Of a DNA stretch of 42,085 bases, positions 28,006 through 37,829 are shown piece after piece (the first letter of the stretch is position 1; each line of letters starts with the position of its first letter). Position numbers and translations under genes: made by a program. Source of the stretch: an uncultured Deferribacteraceae bacterium (lineage in GTDB: Bacteria; Chrysiogenota; Deferribacteres; Deferribacterales; Mucispirillaceae); the NCBI GenBank assembly GCA_947041225.1, contig CAMRDM010000009.1, forward strand, positions 1-42,085, given 5' to 3'. Under the pieces are notes generated by a model. It had not been told where the DNA came from. It saw nothing but the letters and a program-made list of their open reading frames with translations, and ran no database searches.

Positions 28006-30147
28006 TTACTCTGTTGCTTCAACGGGTTCTTTATTGCTTTTAAGAGTAGGGTACTTTGCACCAGGTAAAATCTCCCAAGTGTTTGTAAAATCCCAAGTAG
28101 GGAAACTCGTATCGTTTATAAAATTATCAAAACTAAGCTCTGCACCTGCAGACTGTACAGCAGTTGGCTTATTTGATGAATTTGTTGCATACCAGAAATT
28201 ATTTGTGTATGTATTTGATCCTCCTGTAGCACTACCTATAATCGCACCTTTTGTTGAACCCTTAACATCTGAGTAGTTGAATGAAGTGTCTATTTTAGTT
28301 TTTACATTTGCATTGATCCCTACGATACCACCAGATATAAGGGCACTACTTATTGTCCCTATATTATATACGTTCTCAATATTGTTAACATTAGGACTAC
28401 TAGCATTACTCTCTTGGTGTCCAATAATACCACCTGCATTAGTTCGTCCACTACTATTACCAGTAACTTTACTTTCCACATTACCCATATTAAATGTAAG
28501 CTTTATAGTTGTTGTATTAGTATTACTATTATTGTATCCTATTATGCCACCTGCATAATTACTCCCTGTTTTGTTATCGCCACTTATATCTCCAGTGTTA
28601 TAAACATCGGTTATTATTACTGTAACATTATTTATACTCTCTCCGATTATTCCACCAGAATAACCGTTAGTACTTGTTAAAGTTCCTGTGTTGTGAGATT
28701 TTGATATCGTAGTTGTATTAAGTCCAGTACCACTACTATTAAATCCAATGATACCACCTGTTGATCCTTTGTTGCTAGTTACATCACCTTTATTAGAACT
28801 TCCCTCTATATTCGTCTCAGTTGTACCGAGATCCCCACTCTTTTGATATCCAATAATACCTCCTGCTGTACTATTAATATTGCTTACACTTCCAGTATTA
28901 TAAGTCTTGTTTAGAGTCGTAGTTAGGTTAGATGTACCACCGATATTAGATCCGATAATTCCACCTGCAGAACCTATTGCTGTTTCATTAGTTCCCGTTC
29001 TAGTTATTTTACCTGTATTTGTTACATTATCTGTAGTTGTATTAGAGTTTAAACTTTCTCCTATAATTCCACCCACAGAACCGTTATCATTATTTATTAT
29101 CCCTGTGCTTTTTATATTTGTCATCATGTTACGAGCACTACCATTAAGTAGTCCTATAATTCCACCTACTGAACCGTTATAACCAGTTATATTTCCAGTG
29201 TTATTGGCGTTTGTCATTTCGCTACCAATACTACCTGTACTTTCTCCGATAATTCCACCTGCTGATTTTGTATTGCTTGTTATCACTCCACTATTAGTAA
29301 GGTTGTTAGTGGTCAGTCCTGTATCAATACTTGTGCCGATAATTCCACCTGCTGAGCCACCTACACTGTTTATCGCTCCACTATTTGTAAGGTTATCTCC
29401 AATTATAACATTCTCGCTACTCTTTCCGATAATACCACCGACGTTTCCACCTGTTGATAAAGTTAGAGTGTTTTCATAGTTTGATATATTTATGTCAGAG
29501 TTTGTAATGCTTCCAATTGCTCCACCTATTGAACTTTCTATTGATGTAGTTTTAGTGACTATCGTTCCTAAATTTTTTGAGTTAGTTATAGTAACATCAC
29601 TATATGTTACAGATGCGATAAGTCCACCAACGTTTCCGTCATCAGAAGTTAATGTATAGTTAGTTGATAGATTATCTAATATGATTGTAAGTTGACCATT
29701 CTCTTGTCCAGTAGCAGTTCCGATAAACGCAGCTGCATTTGTTTTACCAGTTATTTTACCACCTTCTAAAGTAAGTCTCTGCATTGTAAGATTGCCAGTT
29801 ACCTCTTTAATTAAAGCAGCTGGTGTATTACCTGATGAGGTGTCTATATTTAGGTTTCTTATACTTTTGTTGTCGCCATCTAAAATACCGTCAAACTTTT
29901 GTATACCTTTATATGGATGATTACCCATATTTTGATGATTTACAAATTTAATATTTTTTGTGATTTCTTCTTGTTCTGCTAACCAAGCTAAGTTACCAGG
30001 TACTCGTATAAGGTAATATTTTTTTGTGGGATCAACTCCTGGCTCAGTTATAGTAACTCCGTCCCAGATATTACTTGGTATATGAGGATCTATTGCACAA
30101 GCTACGGCTATTGATAGTGTTGTGATAAGTAGTACTATTTTTTTCAT
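28006..30147 (-). CDS. Lipoprotein with GLUG-type repeats (copy B)
   Basis: Lipobox-like 'LSIAVAC'; more than 10 'GGIIG' repeat units; N-terminus shares 'NMGNHPYKGIQKFDGILDGDNKSIRNLNI' with copy A 'NMGNKPFTGLNEFAGIFDGDNKTIRNLNI'. Confidence 0.85.
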   Translation of the reverse strand: MKKIVLLITTLSIAVACAIDPHIPSNIWDGVTITEPGVDPTKKYYLIRVPGNLAWLAEQEEITKNIKFVNHQNMGNHPYKGIQKFDGILDGDNKSIRNLNIDTSSGNTPAALIKEVTGNLTMQRLTLEGGKITGKTNAAAFIGTATGQENGQLTIILDNLSTNYTLTSDDGNVGGLIASVTYSDVTITNSKNLGTIVTKTTSIESSIGGAIGSITNSDINISNYENTLTLSTGGNVGGIIGKSSENVIIGDNLTNSGAINSVGGSAGGIIGTSIDTGLTTNNLTNSGVITSNTKSAGGIIGESTGSIGSEMTNANNTGNITGYNGSVGGIIGLLNGSARNMMTNIKSTGIINNDNGSVGGIIGESLNSNTTTDNVTNTGKITRTGTNETAIGSAGGIIGSNIGGTSNLTTTLNKTYNTGSVSNINSTAGGIIGYQKSGDLGTTETNIEGSSNKGDVTSNKGSTGGIIGFNSSGTGLNTTTISKSHNTGTLTSTNGYSGGIIGESINNVTVIITDVYNTGDISGDNKTGSNYAGGIIGYNNSNTNTTTIKLTFNMGNVESKVTGNSSGRTNAGGIIGHQESNASSPNVNNIENVYNIGTISSALISGGIVGINANVKTKIDTSFNYSDVKGSTKGAIIGSATGGSNTYTNNFWYATNSSNKPTAVQSAGAELSFDNFINDTSFPTWDFTNTWEILPGAKYPTLKSNKEPVEATE

Positions 30148-30285
30148 TTGTATTCTCCCTAAATATTATATTAATATTATTTTTGCAATCATTACTAATA
30201 TATATAGTATTTGGAAATTATCAATAGTTTATTGTGATTATTTATAGATATGAGAGTTGAAGTTAATATATAGATAGGTATTGAT

Positions 30286-31305
30286 TTATTTAGGGTTTTC
30301 AATCATAGATAGATCAGCTAGGCATCCAGCCCATGATAAACCGACACCAAAACCAACTAGTAAACCTCTTTTTCCTAAAGGAACACCAGCACTTTGTATC
30401 TTGTTTATCCCATTTGGTATTGATGATGATACAGTGTTACCTATATCTGATGTATCGTTCCAATATTTATTATCATCAGGGATATGACATAGCTCTCGTA
30501 GACTATCTAAGATAACTTTGTTCGCTTGATGAAAAATAAAATTGTCGATACTTTTAATATTTAATTTTGCTGACTTTAAAATATCATCTACCATTTTAGG
30601 AACTACAGCTTGTGTGAACTGCATAACAGCTTTCCCATCCATATATATATGTGCATCGTTTCTAGCATTACCAAATTGATCAAAAACATCTGTGTGAGCT
30701 AATTCAACATCAGCGTTTGCCATTCTTGCTCTACCGTAATGAACAATTAGTTTGCCGTAGTCTTTACCGTTTGTCCCGAATTTAAAGTTGCTTAATAACT
30801 CTTTTGATGACTCTTTACCAACCACTAAAGTTGCAGCAGCTGCATCACCAAATAACGGTTTAGTTCTCATATCTTTTTGATTAACATATTTGCTATATGT
30901 GTCTGAAGTGATTAATAGAACATTATCAACTATCCCTGTTTCGATATAGTTTTTTGCAAGAGCTAATCCATATATATATCCAGAGCAACCGTGAGCGTAA
31001 TCAAATGCTAATGTACTTTCAGGAAGCCCTAATGCTCCATGAACAATACATGATGTTGATGGCATAATATAATCAGGAGCTTGAGTACATACTATTATCG
31101 CCTCAATCGTACTGCGATCGATATTTTGTTCGGCAAATAATTTTTCAGCCGCCGCAATAGCTAAATCCGATGCACACTCTTTTTCACTTGCATAGTGGTA
31201 TGAGTAGATATTAATTTTTGATGTTATTCTGCCATCAGGATTATTATATACTACATTCTCTGGATAGTGTGATGCTACGCTTTTAATATACGCCCGTTTA
31301 ATTAT
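30286..31305 (-). CDS. 3-oxoacyl-ACP synthase III-like protein, copy B (homology extends upstream of the ORF-track start to an ATA/ATT codon)
   Basis: ORF-track start is ATG at 31065, but the upstream in-frame translation IIKRAYIKSVASHYPENVVYNNPDGRITSKINIYSYHYASEKECASDLAIAAAEKLFAEQNIDRSTIEAIIVCTQAPDYI aligns throughout with copy A residues 1-80; no stop in between. Confidence 0.8.
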   Translation of the reverse strand: MIKRAYIKSVASHYPENVVYNNPDGRITSKINIYSYHYASEKECASDLAIAAAEKLFAEQNIDRSTIEAIIVCTQAPDYIMPSTSCIVHGALGLPESTLAFDYAHGCSGYIYGLALAKNYIETGIVDNVLLITSDTYSKYVNQKDMRTKPLFGDAAAATLVVGKESSKELLSNFKFGTNGKDYGKLIVHYGRARMANADVELAHTDVFDQFGNARNDAHIYMDGKAVMQFTQAVVPKMVDDILKSAKLNIKSIDNFIFHQANKVILDSLRELCHIPDDNKYWNDTSDIGNTVSSSIPNGINKIQSAGVPLGKRGLLVGFGVGLSWAGCLADLSMIENPK

Positions 31306-31482
31306 TGCTCTCCTTACTTCTAGCTTGCTTGTTAATATATATAAACTATTATACTCATTGTTACATAATAGTATACTGCAAAAACATTTGATATGTTTAT
31401 GTTTGATTTAGTTGTAGACAATCTATGTCTATAAAAGTTTCAATCTGTTCTCTATTTGATTTACTACCATGAGTACCTACTG

Positions 31483-32163
31483 TTAAAACATTTCACTTAT
31501 TTTAGGTATTATAATAATGAAAGGTGATTTAGGTATTTTAGGTTTTTTGAGGATTTCTTTGGCAGTTGCATAAATTGAGAACTCATTCTCCATAGATAGA
31601 TTTGCGCCTAAAAAGATTTTAGATTTTAAATCACTTAATTCTTCTAAAACTTTCTGTAAAGCGTAAGGACGTTCCATAAATATACTAGTTTCTTCAACGC
31701 CTCTAGTTATAATATTATGAAAAAACCTTTTTCTTTCATCTTTTTTTATAGGAGGAAATGATAGGAAATTAAATTTAGTACAATCAAGTCCTGATATAGA
31801 TATAGCTGCTGTGATAGATGAAGTTGCACCTATTGATTTAACTGTAACACTATTATCTCTACATAATCTAACGAAATCAAAATCAGGATCTGATAAACAT
31901 GGCGTACCGTTATCGGTAAATAAAGTTGCTGTGTTAGAATTAAATAGATGTTGTAAAAGTTCTAATCTATCATCATCTTTTGAGTGTTCGTTTAAAAGAT
32001 AGTACTCTTTATCTCTAGCATCAGATGCTGCAAGAAGAGTTAGAACATTCCTTCTCTCTTCACCTATTACAAAGTCTGATGCTTTAATTTTATCTATAAC
32101 TTCTTGAGATGTTTCTTTATAATTACCTGTGATAGGAATTGATGCAACGTATAGTGTTGGCAT
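31483..32163 (-). CDS. SAM-dependent tetrapyrrole-methylase-family protein (RsmI-like)
   Basis: 'TLYVASIPITGNYKETSQEVIDKIKASDFVIGEERRN', 'LFTDNGTPCLSDPDFDFVRLCRDNSVTVKSIGATSSITAAISISGL' matches RsmI-type motifs. Confidence 0.8.
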   Translation of the reverse strand: MPTLYVASIPITGNYKETSQEVIDKIKASDFVIGEERRNVLTLLAASDARDKEYYLLNEHSKDDDRLELLQHLFNSNTATLFTDNGTPCLSDPDFDFVRLCRDNSVTVKSIGATSSITAAISISGLDCTKFNFLSFPPIKKDERKRFFHNIITRGVEETSIFMERPYALQKVLEELSDLKSKIFLGANLSMENEFSIYATAKEILKKPKIPKSPFIIIIPKISEMF

Positions 32164-33437
32164 TATTTTGACGCTTCAATTTTTTCCATATTATTAAAAT
32201 ATGGACGTAAGATTTTTGGAATAGTAACAGATCCATCAGCGTTCTGATAGTTCTCTAAAATAGCAACTAATGTTCTTCCAACTGCTAATCCAGAACCGTT
32301 TAATGTATGTGCAAACTGCATTTTACCGTTTTCATCTTTATATCTAATCGATCCTCTGCGTGCTTGAAAATCTTTACAGTTAGAACATGATGATATCTCT
32401 CTATAACAATTCTCACTAGGTAACCATACCTCTATATCATATGTTTTAGATGATGAAAAACCTATATCACCTGATGATAGCAACATTACTCTATAAGGAA
32501 TTTCTAGTAGTTGTAAGATTTTTTCTGCTGATGTTAATATATTCTCTAACTCAACTTCAGACTCTTCTTTTCTACATATTGTAACAAGTTCAACTTTATT
32601 AAATTGATGTAGTCTGATTAATCCTTTAACATCTTTACCGTACGATCCAGCCTCTCTTCTAAAACAAGCAGAGTACGCAACATGTTTAATAGGAAAATTT
32701 ATAGTAGGTATAACTTCATTAGAGTATAGATTAGTAACAGAAACCTCAGATGTTGGAATTAAATATAGATCATCTTTTTCACATATAAACGCATCTTCAG
32801 CAAATTTTGGTAGTTGTCCTGTATGGAACATAGATTTAGAATTAACAAGAAACGGAGTCATTACTTCATCACGTCCGTCAACCGTATGAGTGTCTATCAT
32901 GAAAGATATTAACGCTCTCTCAAGTTTTGCACCGTTGCCAGTTAATACTGCAAATCTTGATCCAGAAGTTTTAACACCTCTTTCAAAATCTACCATTTTC
33001 AGATCAGTACCTATATCGGCATGAGATTTAACATCGAAATCAAACTCTTTAGGTGTACCCCATGTACGAATTAATTTATTATCATTTTCATCTTTACCGA
33101 TAGGAGTTGTGTCATCAACTAGATTAGGAATAACATGAAGTTGTGCATCAAGTTCTTGTTGTATATTTTTTAAACTCTTCTCTAAAGTTGCGAAATTTTC
33201 TGATATTTTTTTAACTTCTTCTTGAATGGAAGTTGTATCGTTACCACTTTGTTTTAATCTTCCAACTTCTTTTGATAGTTCATTTCTTTTATTTTGTAGA
33301 ACCTCTATATCAGTAGTTAACTTTCTTCTATCTGTATCAAGTTTGATTAAAGCATCGAAATCTATATTCAATCCTCTTGCAATACATTTTGATTTCACAC
33401 TTTCAACATCTGATACGATTAATTTTATATCTAACAT
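32163..33437 (-). CDS. serS: Seryl-tRNA synthetase
   Basis: N-terminal coiled coil 'DTDRRKLTTDIEVLQNKRNELSKEVGRLK'; class II motifs 'YLIPTSEVSVTNL', 'ACFRREAGSYGKDVKGLIRLHQFNKVELV', 'LNGSGLAVGRTLVAILENYQNADGSVTIPKILRPY'. Confidence 0.98.
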   Translation of the reverse strand: MLDIKLIVSDVESVKSKCIARGLNIDFDALIKLDTDRRKLTTDIEVLQNKRNELSKEVGRLKQSGNDTTSIQEEVKKISENFATLEKSLKNIQQELDAQLHVIPNLVDDTTPIGKDENDNKLIRTWGTPKEFDFDVKSHADIGTDLKMVDFERGVKTSGSRFAVLTGNGAKLERALISFMIDTHTVDGRDEVMTPFLVNSKSMFHTGQLPKFAEDAFICEKDDLYLIPTSEVSVTNLYSNEVIPTINFPIKHVAYSACFRREAGSYGKDVKGLIRLHQFNKVELVTICRKEESEVELENILTSAEKILQLLEIPYRVMLLSSGDIGFSSSKTYDIEVWLPSENCYREISSCSNCKDFQARRGSIRYKDENGKMQFAHTLNGSGLAVGRTLVAILENYQNADGSVTIPKILRPYFNNMEKIEASK

Positions 33438-33471
33438 AAGTAAACCTTTTAGATCATTATTATTTTATGAT

Positions 33472-34353
33472 CTAATTTTCTCCCTTATTTTCAAGTTCTT
33501 TAGTTTTATCAACTTCATTAACTTCTTCAATTATTTCAACTTCTTTTTTCTCTTCATCTTCTGCAAGTTTTTCAAACTCTTTACGTTCTTTTTTCTCTTT
33601 TTTTACGATATATTTATCGTATTTTTTAACAGCGTTTTGATAATCTTTTGTATCTTTATATATTAAAGATAAATTTCTAATATATCCTTCAGCCTCTGTA
33701 TAGCTATCAGCTTTTAAGAGTAGTACTATTAATCTATAGAAAGCACGTGGAGCGATTTCTGTATTGCTATAGTTTGTAAGTAGATATTTGTATCTTAATA
33801 TCGCTTGAGGAGATTTTAAAATACGAGTGTAATATCTTGCTATCTTATAATTTTTTAACGCTAGATCGTTTGTCAATTCACGACTTAGTTCAGATAAATT
33901 ATTAGTTTCATATAATGAAGGGTTCAACCTTTTAACTTTTTCAAAATATGTTAATGCACTTGTAGCATCAACTAAATCTCTACTTGGAGATTCTTTAATG
34001 TCATTATGTGCAAGTCCAAGATTGAGGTATGCTTCAGTTAATTTAGGTGATGTTGGATATAGTTCAACATATGTTTCATATACGCCGATCGCTAAAATAT
34101 AATCTTCATCAGCAAAATATGTGTTAGCGATAGCTAATTGAACTTCAGATGCAAGGATAGGATTTTCAGCTCTAGCTAAGGCATTTTGATAAGCCTCTAA
34201 CGCTACATCGTAATCTTTTGACGCATAATATTCATCACCTAACTGCTTATAGTATGCTAAATCTCTATCAGGTTCGATAGGTTTGCCACAAGCTATAAGT
34301 ATAAATAGTAGTAGAAGAGATAGTAAAACTCTTATATAAGATAAATTCATCAC
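33472..34353 (-). CDS. TPR lipoprotein, BamD-like
   Basis: Lipobox 'LFILIAC'; TPRs 'YYKQLGDEYYASKDYDVALEAYQNAL...ILAIGVYETYVELYPTSPKLTEAYLNLGLAH'. Confidence 0.7.
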   Translation of the reverse strand: MMNLSYIRVLLSLLLLFILIACGKPIEPDRDLAYYKQLGDEYYASKDYDVALEAYQNALARAENPILASEVQLAIANTYFADEDYILAIGVYETYVELYPTSPKLTEAYLNLGLAHNDIKESPSRDLVDATSALTYFEKVKRLNPSLYETNNLSELSRELTNDLALKNYKIARYYTRILKSPQAILRYKYLLTNYSNTEIAPRAFYRLIVLLLKADSYTEAEGYIRNLSLIYKDTKDYQNAVKKYDKYIVKKEKKERKEFEKLAEDEEKKEVEIIEEVNEVDKTKELENKGEN

Positions 34354-34385
34354 GATACTTTAACACCTAATCATTAATATATCAA

Positions 34386-35687
34386 CTACAATATTTCCAC
34401 ATAGATATCAGGATATATAACTCTTTTTAACTTAACTTTGTAAGGTCCGTATCCTTTATCTGCTACGCCGTCCAATGTGAAAAGTTTTCCATCAACAACT
34501 GGAGTTTGAAATAACGCTCTACCTTCTAAAATATAATCAGATTGATCGGATACTGTTTCTATATACGCATCAAATATTTTAGATTTTAAACCTCTAAGTC
34601 TTTTAGATGTACATTTTTTTTGTGCTCTCTCTAAAACAGATCTTCGTTTTTTAGCTATACGTTTATCTACTTTATCATCGTATTTATATGATACAGCGAT
34701 ATCTTCATCAGAGTACTCAAAAAATCCTGCAAAATCTATATTACCCTCTTCGATAAACTCTTTTAAGTCGTTAAATTCTTCATCTGTTTCTGATGGAAAG
34801 CCTACGATAAATGTCGATCTAATAAAAGCATCGGGGATATGTTTTTTGATATTTGATATAACCGTTCTAATAATCTTCTGATTAGATTTCCTTTTCATAA
34901 CTTTTAATATTCTATCATTAATATGTTGAATAGGGATATCGAAGTAGTTGATTATATTCTCTTTAGATTTAATAAATTGTATAAGTTCAGCCGATACGCC
35001 ATCTGGATTCATATATAATAATCTAAAATATGTATCTGGAAACTCTGTTGTTAATCTATCAAGCAGTTCGATTAATCGTTTAGTTTTATCTATGTCGTAA
35101 TGATAATCTGTCGTATCTTGACTTATAATAATAATCTCTTTCACACCTTTAGCAATAAGTGATTGAGCTTCTTTTACAACTATGTCAATCGGTTTAGATT
35201 TTAATTTCCCTCTAATTTTAGGTATAGTACAGAACGAACATTTATTATCGCATCCATCAGAAATTTTAAGATAAGCGTAATATGAGTGGTTTGTTATTAC
35301 ACGGTGTTCTATATCGTTAAAATCTACTCTATTTTTATCTCTATCTGCTATTAGGTAATCTGTTATATCTGATAATGTATACACACCTGTGAAAAAATCT
35401 ATTTCAGGTAGTTCAGTTTTGATATCATCTTTATACCTTTCAACCATGCACCCTGCGACGACTAATTTTGCAGTAGGTTTCTTTTTGCTTGCAACGTCCA
35501 TGATCGTGTCTATCGCTTCTGTAACAGCAGATTCTATAAATCCACATGTATTTATAACTATAGCATCAGATACCGTTAGATCATCTTCAATCTCACATCC
35601 GTTAGATGATAGTTCACCTATTAGATTTTCAAAATCTACTTGGTTTTTTGCACACCCTAAACTTATATATGTAACTTTCATAAACAC
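34386..35687 (-). CDS. rimO: Ribosomal protein S12 methylthiotransferase RimO (radical SAM)
   Basis: 'TYISLGCAKNQVDFENLIGEL', radical SAM 'ISDGCDNKCSFCTIPKIRGKLKSKP', C-terminal TRAM-like domain. Confidence 0.95.
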   Translation of the reverse strand: MFMKVTYISLGCAKNQVDFENLIGELSSNGCEIEDDLTVSDAIVINTCGFIESAVTEAIDTIMDVASKKKPTAKLVVAGCMVERYKDDIKTELPEIDFFTGVYTLSDITDYLIADRDKNRVDFNDIEHRVITNHSYYAYLKISDGCDNKCSFCTIPKIRGKLKSKPIDIVVKEAQSLIAKGVKEIIIISQDTTDYHYDIDKTKRLIELLDRLTTEFPDTYFRLLYMNPDGVSAELIQFIKSKENIINYFDIPIQHINDRILKVMKRKSNQKIIRTVISNIKKHIPDAFIRSTFIVGFPSETDEEFNDLKEFIEEGNIDFAGFFEYSDEDIAVSYKYDDKVDKRIAKKRRSVLERAQKKCTSKRLRGLKSKIFDAYIETVSDQSDYILEGRALFQTPVVDGKLFTLDGVADKGYGPYKVKLKRVIYPDIYVEIL

Positions 35688-35869
35688 TCACAACCTTGAT
35701 TAATTTCATCTATAATTATATTATGGTATAAATAAGATTACTATAAGGTAGATAAAAAATCTTATAATGTAAATATAAATAAGTATATAAAACTGTAAAC
35801 TGTTGTAATATAGATATAATTATCTTAAAATAAATATAAAGAGTTATAAGTTTCTATAAGGGGGATACG

Positions 35870-36778
35870 GTGAGAAAGTCTATAAGTATTGGTGAAGAGG
35901 GCGTAACACTTAAAGAGTTAAAAGAGATTAATTCTAAACTAAAAGATGATAGTATTAGAGTTATATTAACCGTCGATTTAGATAAGGTAGCAAAAAATAA
36001 TTGTATCAACAATATGGACGTTATTCAACATATAACAAATGTGCGTGATCTAGTTATAGTTAATCGTACATATAAAGAGAAGAGGTTAGATCACCTAAAT
36101 GAACTATCGTTAATTGATAACTTAGAAGTGTTTCATATTTATGGATGCTGTTTTAAACCTACGATATCGTTTGAACCGTTAACAAAATTTTCTAATTTAA
36201 AAGATTTAGATATTGATGATATACGCTTAAATACAAAACAACAAGGAGTTTTAAGTTCGTTTCAAAATTTAGAACAGTTAAGGGTTACTAAATTAGATTT
36301 AGAATTTGTTAATGAGAATAAAAACTTAAAAAGTTTATTGATACATAGAGTGTTGATTAATGAAAATTTGCTACATGAAAAATTTCCTAATATTGAAGCT
36401 ATCTCACTTATTGATTGTAGAAAAGTAACAGATTTTAGTTTTTTAAATAAATTACCAAACTTAAAGAGTATAACTTTTGGACACCTATCTAAGTTAGAAA
36501 GTTTTCCTCTTTTTGATAGATCAAATAAGATAGAGGAAATCACTTTTTTTGGAAATAAACATCTCAAAAATATAGACAACTTATTGATGTGTGAAAATCT
36601 AGCAGAGTTAAGAGTATCAAATGAAACATTATTGTTAGAAGCTGAAGCGTTTGAAAAATTAGAGAAATTGAAAAAGTTGAAATTTTGCCAAGTGATTTAC
36701 TACTGTAGAAACAGTGAAAAATATGATGAAAAGTTTGAGGAGGTCGCACTCAAAAATGGATGGGTAACAAGGAAGTAG
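35870..36778 (+). CDS. Leucine-rich-repeat-like protein
   Basis: GTG start after agggggatac; repeating L..L..L patterns 'FSNLKDLDIDDIRL', 'FQNLEQLRVTKLDL', 'LPNLKSITFGHLSKL'. Confidence 0.7.
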   Translation: MRKSISIGEEGVTLKELKEINSKLKDDSIRVILTVDLDKVAKNNCINNMDVIQHITNVRDLVIVNRTYKEKRLDHLNELSLIDNLEVFHIYGCCFKPTISFEPLTKFSNLKDLDIDDIRLNTKQQGVLSSFQNLEQLRVTKLDLEFVNENKNLKSLLIHRVLINENLLHEKFPNIEAISLIDCRKVTDFSFLNKLPNLKSITFGHLSKLESFPLFDRSNKIEEITFFGNKHLKNIDNLLMCENLAELRVSNETLLLEAEAFEKLEKLKKLKFCQVIYYCRNSEKYDEKFEEVALKNGWVTRK

Positions 36779-37686
36779 TCGTATATGTTTTAGAGTTGGT
36801 TAAATATAAACCAACTAATGTTTATGATTTTTTAGAGGGAAAAAAGATGATAAAAAAAGTTGATTTCAGCTACTATGCAATGCTAAGTATAGCGTCGTTA
36901 GTTATTCTTGTAGGGGTTGGGGCATACTGGTATCCAGCATTAATACTTTTGCCGATTTTAGGGTTAATAAATATTTATTTTGTAACTAAAAGACATCGTT
37001 CGTTTATAGATGATTATAGTAAATATCATTGTGCTAGAGAGGGTGGTTTTGAGATCCCAGATCAGTATGTAAAATTTTTGTATTACGGTAAAGAACATCT
37101 TTATATGACAAGTGTTATTGCGTGTAGCATAATGCCTTACGAAGGATTAGAAGTTCAGAGCGTAACAGATAGAACGGTTACACTTGTAAATAAAATGTAT
37201 CTTAAAACAATTAAAATTGATATATCACAGATAAGAGTACCAAACTATGATAAGGTTGTTTTAAAAAATATTGAAGAAGCAAAAAAGATGGATGTATATA
37301 ATCCTGATTTAAAACGTGAGATAGAAGAAAGAGAAGCTAAACAGAAATCTATTGCACCGACTACTTTACTGCCTATTCTTTTGCTTGATACTTTTGGAGT
37401 ATTAATTCCAACTGTGATAGCTTTTTCTGTGAGCGAAAAAGTAGCAGCTATCGTACTTATTATATCGTTAATTATTGCAACGGTTATTACTATTCCTGTA
37501 ACGATAAAATATTTTAGAAAACTTATGCGATATAAAAGTGAGATAGAAGAAGCAAACGGATATATTCCACAGTTTTATAGATTGTATATTGGATTTACTT
37601 TCTTACCTGTTGGCTTTTTGTTGTGCTTATGGTTTGTGTGCATTGTGATGGGTGCTGATGTTTTGTTTGATACTAAATTATTTTGA
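36760..37686 (+). CDS. Membrane protein of unknown function (start more likely ATG at 36847)
   Basis: Four hydrophobic segments; first 29 codons overlap the upstream ORF; better SD context 'gagggaaaaaagATG' at 36847. Confidence 0.65.
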   Translation: MGNKEVVVYVLELVKYKPTNVYDFLEGKKMIKKVDFSYYAMLSIASLVILVGVGAYWYPALILLPILGLINIYFVTKRHRSFIDDYSKYHCAREGGFEIPDQYVKFLYYGKEHLYMTSVIACSIMPYEGLEVQSVTDRTVTLVNKMYLKTIKIDISQIRVPNYDKVVLKNIEEAKKMDVYNPDLKREIEEREAKQKSIAPTTLLPILLLDTFGVLIPTVIAFSVSEKVAAIVLIISLIIATVITIPVTIKYFRKLMRYKSEIEEANGYIPQFYRLYIGFTFLPVGFLLCLWFVCIVMGADVLFDTKLF

Positions 37687-37752
37687 TTAAGTTTAGTGGA
37701 GTATGGGTGGTTTAAATAAATGATTTTATATTGAGTAGCTACGATAAATTAT

Positions 37753-37829
37753 AGTTTAAAATGGTATAGAGTTATGGATTGAAATTATATAGAATTATAA
37801 GTTTAAAATGGTATAGAGTTATAGATTGA
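37753..37829. repeat. Pair of 30-bp direct repeats, period 47
   Basis: agtttaaaatggtatagagttatggattga (37753-37782) and agtttaaaatggtatagagttatagattga (37800-37829). Confidence 0.9.

Noticed and set aside
28277-29479. Plus-strand ORFs opposite GLUG lipoprotein B (28277-28558, 28414-28680, 28907-29182, 29198-29479)
   Set aside because: Low-complexity antisense translations (IIPP repeats) of the GGIIG-coding strand; no SD and no family resemblance.
30286-31065. Taking ATG 31065 as the true start of KAS III copy B
   Set aside because: The paralogous alignment continues 80 codons upstream without stops to an SD; starting at 31065 would delete a conserved N-terminal part of the fold.
31340-31482. 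Possible coding remnant on minus strand (VLTVGTHGSKSNREQIETFIDIDCLQLNQT*)
   Set aside because: Short, without a start codon or recognisable family; insufficient support.
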